Source: Acinetobacter lwoffii (lineage in GTDB: Bacteria > Pseudomonadota > Gammaproteobacteria > Pseudomonadales > Moraxellaceae). Taken from it: 63,296 bases of DNA. The stretch covers positions 1 to 63,296 of the forward strand of contig NZ_JAMXXN010000016.1 of the NCBI RefSeq assembly GCF_024129435.1, in the 5' to 3' direction. The position numbers and the translations under genes were made by a program. Below are positions 33,736-43,376 of this stretch, piece by piece; within the stretch, counting starts at the first letter, position 1, and each line of letters starts with the position of its first letter. A model generated the notes under the pieces. It did not search any database, was not told where the DNA came from, and saw only the letters and a program-made list of their open reading frames with translations.

Positions 33736-34662
33736 TTACTTCACATACGTTAACCAGTGTGCATATTTCGGGTCTTTGCCCTGAACTGCATCAAAATATG
33801 CTTTCTGGATTTGTGTGGTGATTGGACCACGCACACCTTCACCAATTTGACGATCATCGTATTCACGGATTGGTGTTACTTCTGCAGCAGTACCGGTAAA
33901 GAATGCTTCATCTGCGATGTAGAACTCATCACGGGTAATACGGCGTTCAATTACGTCATAACCCAGGTCTTTAGCAATGGTAATAATGGTTTGGCGAGTG
34001 ATACCATCCAGCGCACCACCTGCGATGTCAGGCGTATGAATCACGCCATCACGTACTAGGAATACGTTTTCGCCTGAACCTTGGCATACATAGCCTTGTG
34101 GGTCGAGCAGCATTGCTTCGTCATAACCTGAATGTGCCACTTCCTGATGCGCAAGAATCGACAAGGTGTAGTTACCTGATGCTTTAGCCTTACACATGGT
34201 CACGTTCGGATGATGATGGGTAAATGAAGAAGTTTTTACGCGAATACCCTTCGCCATCGCTTCTTCACCAAGGTAAGCACCCCAGCTCCATGCCGCAACT
34301 ACCGCATGAATGGTATTGTCAGTTGCAGCGATACCGAGTTTTTCAGAACCAATAAAAATAATTGGACGTAAATAGCAAGACGCTAATTTGTTTTCACGAA
34401 CAACATCAATTTGAGCCTGTTCTAATGCCGCTTGATCAAATGGAACTTTCATTTGATAAATTTTTGCAGAATTCAACAAACGCTTCGTATGTTCTTTTAG
34501 ACGGAAAATAGCCGTTCCATTCGGGGTTTCATAAGCACGGACACCTTCGAACACGCCCATGCTGTAATGCAAAGTATGTGTTAATACGTGAGTTTTTGCC
34601 TCACGCCAGTCAACTAGTTGTCCATCTTGCCAAATGAAACCATCACGATCAGCCAAATTCAT
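33736..34662 (-). CDS. ilvE: Branched-chain amino acid aminotransferase
   Basis: PLP-dependent class IV aminotransferase that interconverts branched-chain amino acids and their 2-oxo acids. The 308-residue protein has the PLP lysine K160 in CKAKASGNY, preceded by SSFTHHHPN, and the class IV signature EAMLLDPQGYVCQGSGENVF; GTAAEVTPI near the C-terminus is conserved. It lies 24 bases after glnE and is probably in the same transcript. In this genus ilvE marks the second border of the outer-core locus. Confidence 0.97.
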   Translation of the reverse strand: MNLADRDGFIWQDGQLVDWREAKTHVLTHTLHYSMGVFEGVRAYETPNGTAIFRLKEHTKRLLNSAKIYQMKVPFDQAALEQAQIDVVRENKLASCYLRPIIFIGSEKLGIAATDNTIHAVVAAWSWGAYLGEEAMAKGIRVKTSSFTHHHPNVTMCKAKASGNYTLSILAHQEVAHSGYDEAMLLDPQGYVCQGSGENVFLVRDGVIHTPDIAGGALDGITRQTIITIAKDLGYDVIERRITRDEFYIADEAFFTGTAAEVTPIREYDDRQIGEGVRGPITTQIQKAYFDAVQGKDPKYAHWLTYVK

Positions 34663-34686
34663 GCCACAAACTCCAATTTCTCACAA

Positions 34687-37437
34687 TTATTCACTATCCA
34701 GTGCAAAGTCTGCACTCGGATCAATTAGTCTTTGCCATAACTTGCAAACGGTCATTCGGGTATCGTGCCAGTCGCTTGCAGACACTTGCATGGATTGATT
34801 TGCAAGGGCTAAGCGATGGCTCTCGGCGCGTTCACGGAGATAAGCTTGAATCAGAGCAGTCGCATCGTCGCTGGATAAGCAACCTGATTTTGCGGCATCC
34901 TCAAGAATTCGTACATTGTCGGAGAAATGGGCGAGATCTTTATTCGTCCCACTCCAGGCCAACACCGCATACTGTGCCATAAATTCGATGTCTACGATAC
35001 CACCTGCATCTTGTTTTAAATGAAAAATACCATCTTTTTTTTGCTCTTTAGAAGAACCGAGATGCTCCTTCATTTTCTGACGCATTTTCAGTACTTCTGC
35101 CCGTACATAATTTTCATCGCGAGGCTGAATCAAAATATCCCGGCGCAAGACTTCGAACTTTTTTCGCAAGCTCATTTCACCCGCAATTGGACGGGCTCGC
35201 ACCAGTGCCTGATGCTCCCATAGCCAGGCACTTTTGAACTGGTATTGTTCAAAGGCTTTTAAACTGGTGACCAAAAGCCCAGCTTCGCCCGATGGACGCA
35301 AGCGGGTGTCGACTTCATATACGCGTCCATCCAGGGTTTGCGTGGTCATCAGTGACATAAACTTTTGTGCAACCCGCATGGCAAATTCAAAGCCACTGAT
35401 CGGCTTAAGTCCATCGGTATCGGCCTGTTCACCCATATAGTGAATAAACACCAGATCCAGATCCGAGCCATAACCCAATTCAATTCCACCGACTTTACCA
35501 TAACCAATGACTGCAAAAGCCGTATGCTCAACTGAACAGCGCTGCCCTTCAGCATCCAGTGGAAAACCATGCTTTTTCGCAACAATCTGATAAGCCAGAT
35601 GCAGCGCTGCATTCACCGATACTTCAGCAATATCGGTCAAAGCATCGGAAACTTTCATTAAAGGACTTTCAGCCAGCACATCACTGGCGGCAACGGCCAG
35701 AACATTAGATTTTTTAAACAGGCGCAAGACCCGCATCTGGTCTTCGACCTGATCAATTTCAATCCGTAAAAGTTGCTGGCGCAAGGAATCTTCCAGATCC
35801 TGACGTTTTGGCAATTCAAAATCCATCGACAGGAATTCATCCAAGAGTACCGGATAATGGGTCAGTTCTTCACAAATCCAGGGGCTGACCGTGGCCATCT
35901 TCACCAGTCGCTGCAAAGCCCCTTTGCTCTCAATTAACATCACCAGATATACCGTACGGCGCATCACCGATTCGACTAGGGGCATCAAGCGCACCAACGC
36001 CACCTGAGAATCATCTGATTGTAAAACAGCTTCAATTAAATGCGGCCAGAAGGTTTTTAAACGTTGCACCGCTTTTGCCGGTAATTTCTTTAAGGCATGC
36101 CCATTCCAGAACTCATAAACGAGATTTTTCGCATTCTCATCCAACACTTCTTTGAGTTTTTTTTCCAGCTGTGAAAAACTTTCAACCAGGGTATCTGGAC
36201 CATTTTCCTTGATTAAATGATCAAACTGATACATCACTTTGTCACGCTTTTCATTGAGATATGCCATAAAGCTTTCCCAATCAGCAAAACCAAGTGTGTC
36301 CGTCATCCGTGCCCTTAACTCTGGCTCTGTCGGTAGTAATTGCGTTTGCTGATCATTCAGGGCCTGAATTGCGTGCTCGACCCGACGCAGGAATAAATAA
36401 GCATCTTCCAGATCCTTTACCGCCTGTTCATCCAGTAACTCGGCATCATCCAGATGATTCAAATTCACCAGACACTGGCGATCCTGCAATTCAAGTTTGG
36501 CTCCACCATAAATCAGCTGAAACACCTGCACGATAAATTCGACTTCGCGAATGCCACCGGCTCCGAGCTTGATATCATCTTCAATATTACGGCGCTGTAC
36601 TTCGCGCTCGATCATGGCTTTCATTTCGCGCATGGCTTCAAACGCGCTGTAATCGACGTACTTGCGAAATACAAATGGACGGGTCATCTCCAGCAGCTCG
36701 TCACCTTCCGGACTTGGATTAACAATACGTGCTTTAATCCAAGCATAACGCTCCCATTCACGTCCATGCTGGCTCAGATATTTTTCCAAGGCCGCGTGGC
36801 TAATGGCCAGCGCCGAACCATCGCCCCAGGGACGCAGGCGCATATCCACCCGGAATACAAAACCATCTGCCGTGATCTGATCCAGCAAATGAATCAGTTT
36901 TTGTCCCCACAGGATGCAAAACTGCTGCACATCAATACATTTACGCCCATCGCTTTCACCCTGTTCGTCGAAGGCAAAAATCAGGTCAATATCACTGGAA
37001 AGATTGAGTTCTTGGGCGCCGAGTTTCCCCATGGCGATGACAATCAGATCCTGAACTTTTCCATTATAACCAATCGGCTGACCATACTTGGCAGCGACCG
37101 GAATACGGGCAAAATTTTTCGCTGCACAGATGCAGGCATCGGCAAAATCGGAGAGTTCTTGGGTGAGGGTAATGACATCGGTGAGTTGATTGGCATCCTG
37201 CCAGATCCAACGAAACATCAATCGAGCCCGCAAAATACGCATTGCGCGCATCCACGTTGCTTCATCGCTTATATTTAGGATGCAGTGCTGCACCAGCTGA
37301 TCAATATATTCCCGACTGAGTGAGCCTTGAAACTGGTCAATTGCATAATCCTGTTCCAGTAGACTCTGGTGATTGGCCAATACCTGTTCGGCATATTGGC
37401 TGGCTCTTAAGGTTTTCTGCAATTGTGCCGCATTCAT
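34687..37437 (-). CDS. glnE: Bifunctional glutamine synthetase adenylyltransferase/deadenylylase
   Basis: Adenylylates and deadenylylates glutamine synthetase in response to PII protein GlnB, tuning ammonia assimilation. The 916-residue protein has the two nucleotidyltransferase halves of GlnE: SSDIDLIFAFDE in the N-terminal deadenylylase half (about 150-160) and GYGSDLDLVFIH in the C-terminal adenylylase half (about 645-656), with long helical segments between and after. Length is close to the E. coli enzyme. ATG 37437 is preferred over a GTG one codon upstream; GGGGAAG precedes. It is upstream of ilvE in one unit. Confidence 0.97.
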   Translation of the reverse strand: MNAAQLQKTLRASQYAEQVLANHQSLLEQDYAIDQFQGSLSREYIDQLVQHCILNISDEATWMRAMRILRARLMFRWIWQDANQLTDVITLTQELSDFADACICAAKNFARIPVAAKYGQPIGYNGKVQDLIVIAMGKLGAQELNLSSDIDLIFAFDEQGESDGRKCIDVQQFCILWGQKLIHLLDQITADGFVFRVDMRLRPWGDGSALAISHAALEKYLSQHGREWERYAWIKARIVNPSPEGDELLEMTRPFVFRKYVDYSAFEAMREMKAMIEREVQRRNIEDDIKLGAGGIREVEFIVQVFQLIYGGAKLELQDRQCLVNLNHLDDAELLDEQAVKDLEDAYLFLRRVEHAIQALNDQQTQLLPTEPELRARMTDTLGFADWESFMAYLNEKRDKVMYQFDHLIKENGPDTLVESFSQLEKKLKEVLDENAKNLVYEFWNGHALKKLPAKAVQRLKTFWPHLIEAVLQSDDSQVALVRLMPLVESVMRRTVYLVMLIESKGALQRLVKMATVSPWICEELTHYPVLLDEFLSMDFELPKRQDLEDSLRQQLLRIEIDQVEDQMRVLRLFKKSNVLAVAASDVLAESPLMKVSDALTDIAEVSVNAALHLAYQIVAKKHGFPLDAEGQRCSVEHTAFAVIGYGKVGGIELGYGSDLDLVFIHYMGEQADTDGLKPISGFEFAMRVAQKFMSLMTTQTLDGRVYEVDTRLRPSGEAGLLVTSLKAFEQYQFKSAWLWEHQALVRARPIAGEMSLRKKFEVLRRDILIQPRDENYVRAEVLKMRQKMKEHLGSSKEQKKDGIFHLKQDAGGIVDIEFMAQYAVLAWSGTNKDLAHFSDNVRILEDAAKSGCLSSDDATALIQAYLRERAESHRLALANQSMQVSASDWHDTRMTVCKLWQRLIDPSADFALDSE

Positions 37438-37523
37438 CACTCAACTCTTCCCCTGAAACATTCTGCTTAGTTATAGCAGGAGTTTTGTCTCAGTGGGAAT
37501 GTTTTAGCTTGAAATTTACTTCT

Positions 37524-38792
37524 TTAAGATTGCTCGATATGTACATCTTCAAGCACCAGTGCCTGATGATCATTGGTGACCATCGGTAAATGCACGGTAA
37601 AGGTCGTACCCCGACCCTCTTTGGAATCTACAGCAATTTGACCATGGTTCAGGTCAATAAAGCGCTTGCAGAGCACCAGACCCAAACCTGCCCCTTTCTC
37701 TTCAGCTGTGCCTCTGACACTCACACCCAAAGTCGGTTTAAACAGATTCTGCATCTGCTCTTCAGTCATGCCCAAGCCAGTATCCTGAATCGTAATCTTG
37801 ACCTGCTCGCCTTCCATTTCTGCAGCTAAAATCACTTTACCGCCTTGATTCACCGGGGTGAATTTAAGCGCATTCGACACCAGGTTCTGCAAGACAGAGG
37901 TAATCATGTTGATATCCGCATGTACCTTGATGTCTTCAGGAATATTATCAACCAGTTCAATTTTTTTATTTAAGGCCAGACTTTTCAGCACACTGCACAC
38001 AATATTACTGGATTGTTTCAATTCATAATTGATCGGATGATAAACAAAGCGTCCACCCTCTGCCATCGCCCAAGTCAACAGGCTTTCCAGCAGGTTATAG
38101 GTCGATTGTGCATTATCATATAAATAATCCGCAATACTCTGAATACTGGATTCATCCAGTGTGTCACGTTCCTGCGCTAGCACTTCGGAAAAGCCGAGCA
38201 AGCCGTGAAACGGTGCACGCAGATCATGCGCAATAATCTGGAAAAATTTGGTTTTACTGAAATTTTGTGCGCATTGCTGCTCGTATAATTCTTTCAGTTC
38301 AGTATGTTCTTGATTGAGCTGAATTCGAATCACTAAACTTTCAGCAAATTGTTTAATAGTGGCAATATCGTCCTGATCAAACAGTTCGGTCTGATCATCA
38401 AAGAAAACGGCCTGTCCAAAAGACACACCGCTACTTGATTTTAAATTAAAGGCGACTAATCTCTGATGCGCTACACCGAGATCTTTCACATAATTTGACA
38501 GTTCTGTATAAGCAGGATGCGTCTGATCTATGACCTCTGCCTGTTGCAGATATGTAGGCAGATTCACGTTCTGCGGGGCGTGCAAGGCCCGGAAACCGCG
38601 CGGACAGCTGTACCAGATATACGGTTCCGTGTGGAAGCCGATAATGCTGGTTTTAACGTTTAAAACTTTACGGGCGATCTTACAAAAGGTGTCTAATAGG
38701 TTATTGGAGGTATAGACACCTAAAATGAGAGATATACGGCACGAGCTTAATAGCTCCGTATTCTGACCGACCTCTAGCAGTTTTAGTTCCAT
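37524..38792 (-). CDS. Orphan cytosolic GAF-like sensor histidine kinase
   Basis: A 422-residue histidine kinase without a signal peptide or membrane helix. The N-terminal 160 residues look like a GAF-type sensory domain (LLDTFCKIARKVLNVKTSIIGF and VSFGQAVFFDD); a short coiled coil (QEHTELKELYEQQ) leads to HisKA with H189 in IIAHDLRAPFHGLLGF, then HATPase with NLVSNALKF, DTGLGMTEEQ and GAGLGLVLC. No response-regulator gene is adjacent. It lies 86 bases upstream of glnE on the same strand, and may be transcribed with it; the signal is unknown. Confidence 0.88.
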   Translation of the reverse strand: MELKLLEVGQNTELLSSCRISLILGVYTSNNLLDTFCKIARKVLNVKTSIIGFHTEPYIWYSCPRGFRALHAPQNVNLPTYLQQAEVIDQTHPAYTELSNYVKDLGVAHQRLVAFNLKSSSGVSFGQAVFFDDQTELFDQDDIATIKQFAESLVIRIQLNQEHTELKELYEQQCAQNFSKTKFFQIIAHDLRAPFHGLLGFSEVLAQERDTLDESSIQSIADYLYDNAQSTYNLLESLLTWAMAEGGRFVYHPINYELKQSSNIVCSVLKSLALNKKIELVDNIPEDIKVHADINMITSVLQNLVSNALKFTPVNQGGKVILAAEMEGEQVKITIQDTGLGMTEEQMQNLFKPTLGVSVRGTAEEKGAGLGLVLCKRFIDLNHGQIAVDSKEGRGTTFTVHLPMVTNDHQALVLEDVHIEQS

Positions 38793-39464
38793 GTCTGCCT
38801 CTCTGAATGTTTATGGAATAAAGAAAACACAGCCGACCAAATTCATACAATCAATAACAAAGATTCTATATTTACTCAACGATGAAAACCCACCTCTAGG
38901 TTAAAGGATTTGTTAACCTGTTTCTATCCAGATACATTCTTAACTGCAAGGTACTGATATTTAATTGATTAAGAATAACTTGAAAATTTACTATTCTAAA
39001 AAAACCTACATAAGTATTTGAAATTAATATATCTCACCTAAAATAAGTATCTTTATTTGTATTTACTGTAACACAGTACTGAATAAAAAATACCCACCAT
39101 CGCTTTTTACTCTATTTAAAGTAAAAGCTAATGATTTTTCAACTATATAGTTTGACCTTATGATTAAAAATAGATTTTATATCAGGCTTCATCTACCTAA
39201 TAATGCTCAGAATTAATTTTTAATTTTTTAAAATATCTTAACAATTCCAATGTAAGAAATATTTAAATATCAGCATTTCAACTAAAAACAGACCCAAAAA
39301 ACCACTGAGAATTGTAAAGAACTTACATTCATTAACAAATTAATTGCGAAAATTTTGTGTTTTTTATCCTCAGTGCAGTTTTAGAAGCTGGAATAGAAAT
39401 ATTAAGATAGATCACTTATAGGCTATGCATGTCTACGTCAAACCAATCGGCTCAGAATAGCTAT
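38793..39464. other. AT-rich intergenic region with no supportable gene
   Basis: About 670 bases of strongly AT-rich DNA between the histidine kinase gene start and the darP terminator. All frames are broken by frequent stops. It has no tRNA-like fold, no clear repeat and no terminator other than that at 39465. It must carry the kinase promoter; the remainder could be a decayed gene or encode a small RNA, which the sequence alone does not show. Confidence 0.5.
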
Positions 39465-39495
39465 AAAAAAAGCGGCCTAAAAAGACCGCTTTTTT
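39465..39495 (-). terminator. Intrinsic terminator after darP
   Basis: AAAAAAGCGG and CCGCTTTTTT form the stem around a 10-base loop, just past the darP stop on the minus strand. Confidence 0.88.
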
Positions 39496-39505
39496 ACATG
39501 GCTAC

Positions 39506-40039
39506 TTAATTGTCAGAAATCAAGGCCACTTGCTGTACATAGTTAAACAGCTTTAATTTAGAAGCATTCACTTCTTCTTCAGGTGCTTGATTCTTTAAAT
39601 CACGGTGTACCCGAAGATAATGTTGACGTAAGGTATGACGCTCTGTCGCATTATAGGTTTTGGTAAATTCATTGATGGCCGGATCTCCATCTTTGACAAT
39701 TCGATCCACCCAACGCTGTAATTGAGCTGTCTTTTTAAGACCTTGTTTCGGTGTTAAATAAGACAAAATTACCGTTTCATTTTCATTGCGTAATAATTTA
39801 CCAATCCGTGAAAATTGACGACGACGTGCTTCATGTGAACTAATTGCCTGCACATCAAGCAATGCGTCAATCAAACGCTCATCTACAGGTAGGTTTTTAA
39901 TTTGTTTAGCGCTCAGCTCTGCAAGCTGCGCACCTAAAGCAGCCATACGCTGGACTGCTTTTTTCTGTTCGGTCTTACTTGCGCGTCCCTCTAAAGAATC
40001 AAAATCTTCTTCAGTTAAACTGTTCGGTCGACGTGCCAC
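39506..40039 (-). CDS. darP: Ribosome-associated protein DarP (YjgA/DUF615 family)
   Basis: A 177-residue helical protein of the YjgA family; in E. coli DarP assists late assembly of the 50S subunit. Family marks are the N-terminal LTEEDFDSLEGRASKTEQKKAVQRM, central SSHEARRRQFSRIGKLLRNE, and the C-terminal RQHYLRVHRDLKNQAPEE region. There is no membrane segment. It is last in the rapZ-npr-darP run, 2 bases after the NPr gene, and closes with a terminator. Confidence 0.92.
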   Translation of the reverse strand: MARRPNSLTEEDFDSLEGRASKTEQKKAVQRMAALGAQLAELSAKQIKNLPVDERLIDALLDVQAISSHEARRRQFSRIGKLLRNENETVILSYLTPKQGLKKTAQLQRWVDRIVKDGDPAINEFTKTYNATERHTLRQHYLRVHRDLKNQAPEEEVNASKLKLFNYVQQVALISDN

Positions 40040-40041
40040 GA

Positions 40042-40311
40042 TTAATCTGCCTCATAAAATTTTGCTGCAAATAGTGCCTGAATTTCAGATAAGGCTTTTT
40101 CCTCATCTGCTCCTTCAATCACTAAGCGTAAAGTTGTTCCTTTGCCTGCACCAAGCATGAGCAATGACATGATATTTTTGGCATCTACCAATTTGTCAGC
40201 CTTGCCAATCTGGATACTGGAACGAAATTTGGTGGTAACTTCTATCAGTTTACCAGATGCGCGTGCATGTAAACCCAGTTTATTAATTACGTCAACTGTC
40301 GTATCAATCAT
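40042..40311 (-). CDS. ptsO: HPr-family phosphocarrier protein NPr (nitrogen PTS)
   Basis: An 89-residue HPr-fold phosphocarrier. The phospho-accepting His15 lies in [10 protein letters not shown]. At the position of the regulatory Ser46 of Gram-positive HPr there is Asn (DAKNIMSLL), so HPr-kinase control is not expected. The frame is open 14 codons further upstream, inside rapZ, but ATG 40311 overlaps the rapZ stop as ATGA, a coupling signal, and gives the normal length. Adjacent rapZ and absence of sugar permease genes point to the nitrogen-type PTS. Confidence 0.93.
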   Translation of the reverse strand: MIDTTVDVINKLGLHARASGKLIEVTTKFRSSIQIGKADKLVDAKNIMSLLMLGAGKGTTLRLVIEGADEEKALSEIQALFAAKFYEAD

Positions 40312-41159
40312 GACCAGTGCTTCATTTCTCGATGGAGGACTTGAATAGACCATTTTGCCTCAAGGGCTTTTTTTAGTCTATCCACAATATAAACAGAACG
40401 ATGCTGACCACCGGTACAGCCAATCGACACGGTCATATAATGACGATGCCCTTCAGCAAAGGTCGGCAACCACTTGTCCAGAAAATGATACAGATCATTG
40501 AACATATCCTCGACCTGATCGCTCTTTTGTAAAAACGCCTGCACCGGCTGATCTAGTCCTGAAAATTTGCGCAGTTCTAGTTCCCAATGCGGATTCGGCA
40601 AATGCCGGACATCAAAGACATAATCGGCATCCAGTGGAATGCCATGCTTATAACCAAAGGATTGCAGAATCAGGATCAGGTTATCGGCCTGTCCAAGCTT
40701 GGACAACAAGGTATGTTTCAGATCATGCACACTTTTATCGGTGGTATCGATATGCACCGTAGAACGCAACTGAATCGGCATCAACAGGATTTTCTCTTCC
40801 TGAATGCATTGATTTAGACTTTTAAAGCGTGACGCCAGAGGATGCGGCCGACGCGAAGCACTAAAGCGGGCAATCAGCTCCTGATCCTGTGTAGTCAGAT
40901 AGATAATATCAACCGAACCATGCTGTTGCAGTTGCTCAAATACATGATCAAATTCTTGTAAATCTGCCCGGGTACTACGCACATCGACGCCCAGCGCCAA
41001 CTGTTCCAGATTATTTTCACTGTCCAGCTTTGCCACGATTTCGGGAAGCAATGCCAAAGGCAGATTATCAATACAGTAATAACCCAGATCTTCAAGCACC
41101 TGTAATGCAGATGATTTACCCGAACCAGATTGTCCTGTAACAATTAAAATGCGCTTCAT
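40308..41159 (-). CDS. rapZ: RNase adapter protein RapZ
   Basis: A 283-residue P-loop protein. In enterobacteria RapZ brings GlmZ small RNA to RNase E and so adjusts glucosamine-6-phosphate synthase; outside them its target is less certain. Walker [10 protein letters not shown] is at 9-17, a Walker-B-like ALGVDVRS follows, and the C-terminal [18 protein letters not shown] is the RapZ signature. The stop overlaps the NPr start by 4 bases. The usual rpoN-hpf-ptsN partners are not upstream; instead panC ends 18 bases before this gene. Confidence 0.94.
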   Translation of the reverse strand: MKRILIVTGQSGSGKSSALQVLEDLGYYCIDNLPLALLPEIVAKLDSENNLEQLALGVDVRSTRADLQEFDHVFEQLQQHGSVDIIYLTTQDQELIARFSASRRPHPLASRFKSLNQCIQEEKILLMPIQLRSTVHIDTTDKSVHDLKHTLLSKLGQADNLILILQSFGYKHGIPLDADYVFDVRHLPNPHWELELRKFSGLDQPVQAFLQKSDQVEDMFNDLYHFLDKWLPTFAEGHRHYMTVSIGCTGGQHRSVYIVDRLKKALEAKWSIQVLHREMKHWS

Positions 41160-41177
41160 GCATGCTACCCTTTCATC

Positions 41178-42026
41178 TTAGCCGGCAGTGTATTTAACCT
41201 GCAGGTTATCGATCAGACGTGTATTCCCCAGCTTTGCAGCTATAAATAACACAAGATCTTGATTAAACGTATGAATTTTTTGTAATTCTGGAGTTCTGAC
41301 TTCAACATAATCCACCACAAACCCAGTATCGGTTAGAGTCTGGCGAATCTCCGCCAATACTGTCTCCAGTTCCACGCCTGCATGTAATTGCTGTTCAGCC
41401 TTTTGCAAGCTTTGATAAATGACCGGTGCGATTGCACGATGCTCTTCGCTTAAATAACCATTGCGCGAACTTAAAGCCAGGCCATCTTCTGCACGGGCAA
41501 TCGGCACACCAATCACTTCCAGTGGAATATTCAGGTCTTGTACAAACTGACGAATCACCGCCAATTGCTGATAATCTTTCTGGCCAAAGAAGGCGTAATT
41601 CGGCTGTACGATATTAAACAATTTAGTGACCACCACCGCCACGCCATCAAAATGGCCAGGACGCTGCAAACCGCATAAATCATTGGTAATGTCAGAAACA
41701 CTAATATTGGTCAGACGCGGTTTTTTACCATACATTTGCTCAACCGTCGGCGCAAACACGATGTCACAACCAACTTCTGCCAAAAGCTGCTGGTCCTGCT
41801 CAAGCGTGCGCGGATAGCTGTCAAAATCTTCATTGGGTCCAAACTGGATTGGATTGACAAAGATACTGACCACCACTACATCACACAACTTACGCGCTTC
41901 ACGCACCAGATTTAAATGTCCCTGATGCAGATTGCCCATAGTCGGTACAAAACCGATAATCTTGCGATTGGTACGCGCCGGATTTAATGATGCCGCTAAG
42001 CCCTGAATGGTGGTTTCTGTTTTCAT
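41178..42026 (-). CDS. panC: Pantothenate synthetase
   Basis: Joins pantoate and beta-alanine with ATP to form pantothenate. The 282-residue protein of the HIGH superfamily has [16 protein letters not shown] near the N-terminus, [34 protein letters not shown] and [13 protein letters not shown]. An open frame extends 16 codons upstream into panB, but ATG 42026 starts one base after the panB stop and gives the usual [10 protein letters not shown] beginning, so I use it. panB-panC form an operon, probably with translational coupling. Confidence 0.96.
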   Translation of the reverse strand: MKTETTIQGLAASLNPARTNRKIIGFVPTMGNLHQGHLNLVREARKLCDVVVVSIFVNPIQFGPNEDFDSYPRTLEQDQQLLAEVGCDIVFAPTVEQMYGKKPRLTNISVSDITNDLCGLQRPGHFDGVAVVVTKLFNIVQPNYAFFGQKDYQQLAVIRQFVQDLNIPLEVIGVPIARAEDGLALSSRNGYLSEEHRAIAPVIYQSLQKAEQQLHAGVELETVLAEIRQTLTDTGFVVDYVEVRTPELQKIHTFNQDLVLFIAAKLGNTRLIDNLQVKYTAG

Positions 42027-42027
42027 C

Positions 42028-42837
42028 TTACAATTCAACCTGAAAAGTTTGTGCGGGTGCCGGGAAAGATCCATCTAAAACTGCAGCATGGTAGGCTTTA
42101 AAAGCATCCAGAATGGCTGTCGCACCCGATTGTTCTTGCATAAAATTACGTACAAATTTTGCAGTGTGGCCAAAGGTCAGACCCAGCATATCCTGTACCA
42201 CTAGCACCTGGCCGTCTGTGGCTGCGCCCGCGCCAATGCCAATCACGGGAATCTGCGGAAACAGCTCGGTGATTTCTTGGCCCAGTTGTGCCGGTACGCA
42301 TTCAAGTAGCAATAGTGCAGCACCTGCCTCTACGACTGCCTTACAATCTGCAATGAGCTGATCAGCCACTTCACGGGTACGGGCTTGCAGCTTATAACCG
42401 CCAAAGACATGTACCGACTGCGGAGTAAGACCCAAATGCACACACACCGGAATACCGTTACGGGTCAGCACTTGCACGGTTTCCGCCAACCATGCACCGC
42501 CTTCCATTTTCACCATTTGCGCGCCAGCCTGCATCACGGTTTTCGAACTTTGCAAGGCATCATTCAAGGTAGCATAGCTCATAAATGGCAAGTCAGTCAT
42601 GATAAAGGCATGCTGGTTACCACGGCGTACCGCAGCCGTATGATAGGCCATATCCGCAACCGTGACCGGCAAAGTCGAATCACGGCCCTGAATTGACATT
42701 CCCAGAGAATCGCCAATTAAAATGCTGTCCACTTCGGCAATTTCCATGGCTTTGGCCATACTGGCATCATAGCAAGTCAGACATGAAAATTTGCGTCCAT
42801 CTGCTTTAAAGCGTCTTAAATCACTCAGACTGACCAT
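42028..42837 (-). CDS. panB: 3-methyl-2-oxobutanoate hydroxymethyltransferase
   Basis: Makes ketopantoate from 2-oxoisovalerate and methylene-tetrahydrofolate, the first step to pantothenate. The 269-residue TIM-barrel enzyme shows [28 protein letters not shown] (part), the metal/substrate motif at [22 protein letters not shown] and [15 protein letters not shown]. Length is normal. It is immediately upstream of panC, one base apart. A 53-base gap without a terminator separates it from folK, so the run may be one transcript. Confidence 0.97.
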   Translation of the reverse strand: MVSLSDLRRFKADGRKFSCLTCYDASMAKAMEIAEVDSILIGDSLGMSIQGRDSTLPVTVADMAYHTAAVRRGNQHAFIMTDLPFMSYATLNDALQSSKTVMQAGAQMVKMEGGAWLAETVQVLTRNGIPVCVHLGLTPQSVHVFGGYKLQARTREVADQLIADCKAVVEAGAALLLLECVPAQLGQEITELFPQIPVIGIGAGAATDGQVLVVQDMLGLTFGHTAKFVRNFMQEQSGATAILDAFKAYHAAVLDGSFPAPAQTFQVEL

Positions 42838-42890
42838 GAAAATGTTCCTCTATGCTTGAAAGTTCTGACAAAGCTACCATCACTTAAAAA

Positions 42891-43376
42891 TTAAATATTT
42901 GCCCAGTTGCTGTCATCGAGTACCGCGAGGGTCGACTGTTTAACGATGTCCAGGTCTTTTAATCTGTGTCCATAAACCTGTAATTCAGGCTCAATATCCA
43001 GAAGTGGAATCAGGACAAAATCACGCTCTAATACCCCAACATGCGGCACAGTTAAGCGTTCATTTTGAATGTGCTCATTACCATAGAGCAGCAAGTCCAG
43101 ATCCAGCGTACGTTCGCCCCAATGACGTAAACGTACCCGACCAGCGTCCTGCTCAAAAGCTTGCAGGCGATCCAGCAAGCCTAAAGCTGCCAGATCGGTA
43201 TTTAACTGCACCACTGCATTCAGATAGTTCGGCTGATCCTGTGGTCCCATCGGTGGACTTTGATACAGATGCGAAGTTTTCGCCTGCCCCAAGGTCGCCA
43301 GTTTCTGTACAGCTTCTGCCAGAATCTGGCGTGAATCGCCTAGGTTACTGCCCAGGCCAATATACGTCACGATCAT
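42891..43376 (-). CDS. folK: 7,8-dihydro-6-hydroxymethylpterin pyrophosphokinase
   Basis: Transfers pyrophosphate from ATP to hydroxymethyl-dihydropterin in folate synthesis. The 161-residue HPPK has YIGLGSNLGDSRQIL at the N-terminus, SPPMGPQDQPNYLNAVVQ, and the signature RHWGERTLDLDLLLYG with metal-binding aspartates, then VPHVGVLERDFVLIPL. It overlaps pcnB by 4 bases (ATGA), the classical pcnB-folK arrangement. Confidence 0.96.
   Translation of the reverse strand: MIVTYIGLGSNLGDSRQILAEAVQKLATLGQAKTSHLYQSPPMGPQDQPNYLNAVVQLNTDLAALGLLDRLQAFEQDAGRVRLRHWGERTLDLDLLLYGNEHIQNERLTVPHVGVLERDFVLIPLLDIEPELQVYGHRLKDLDIVKQSTLAVLDDSNWANI

Noticed and set aside
36454..37278. Open frame of 274 codons on the plus strand inside glnE
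   Set aside because: It is fully antisense to a strongly conserved gene, has no good start signal, and its product shows no recognisable domain; a shadow of glnE codon bias.
40312..40353. Longer form of the HPr-like protein starting at 40353
   Set aside because: The added 14 residues lie within the rapZ C-terminus and do not belong to the HPr fold; the ATGA overlap at 40308-40311 marks the true start.
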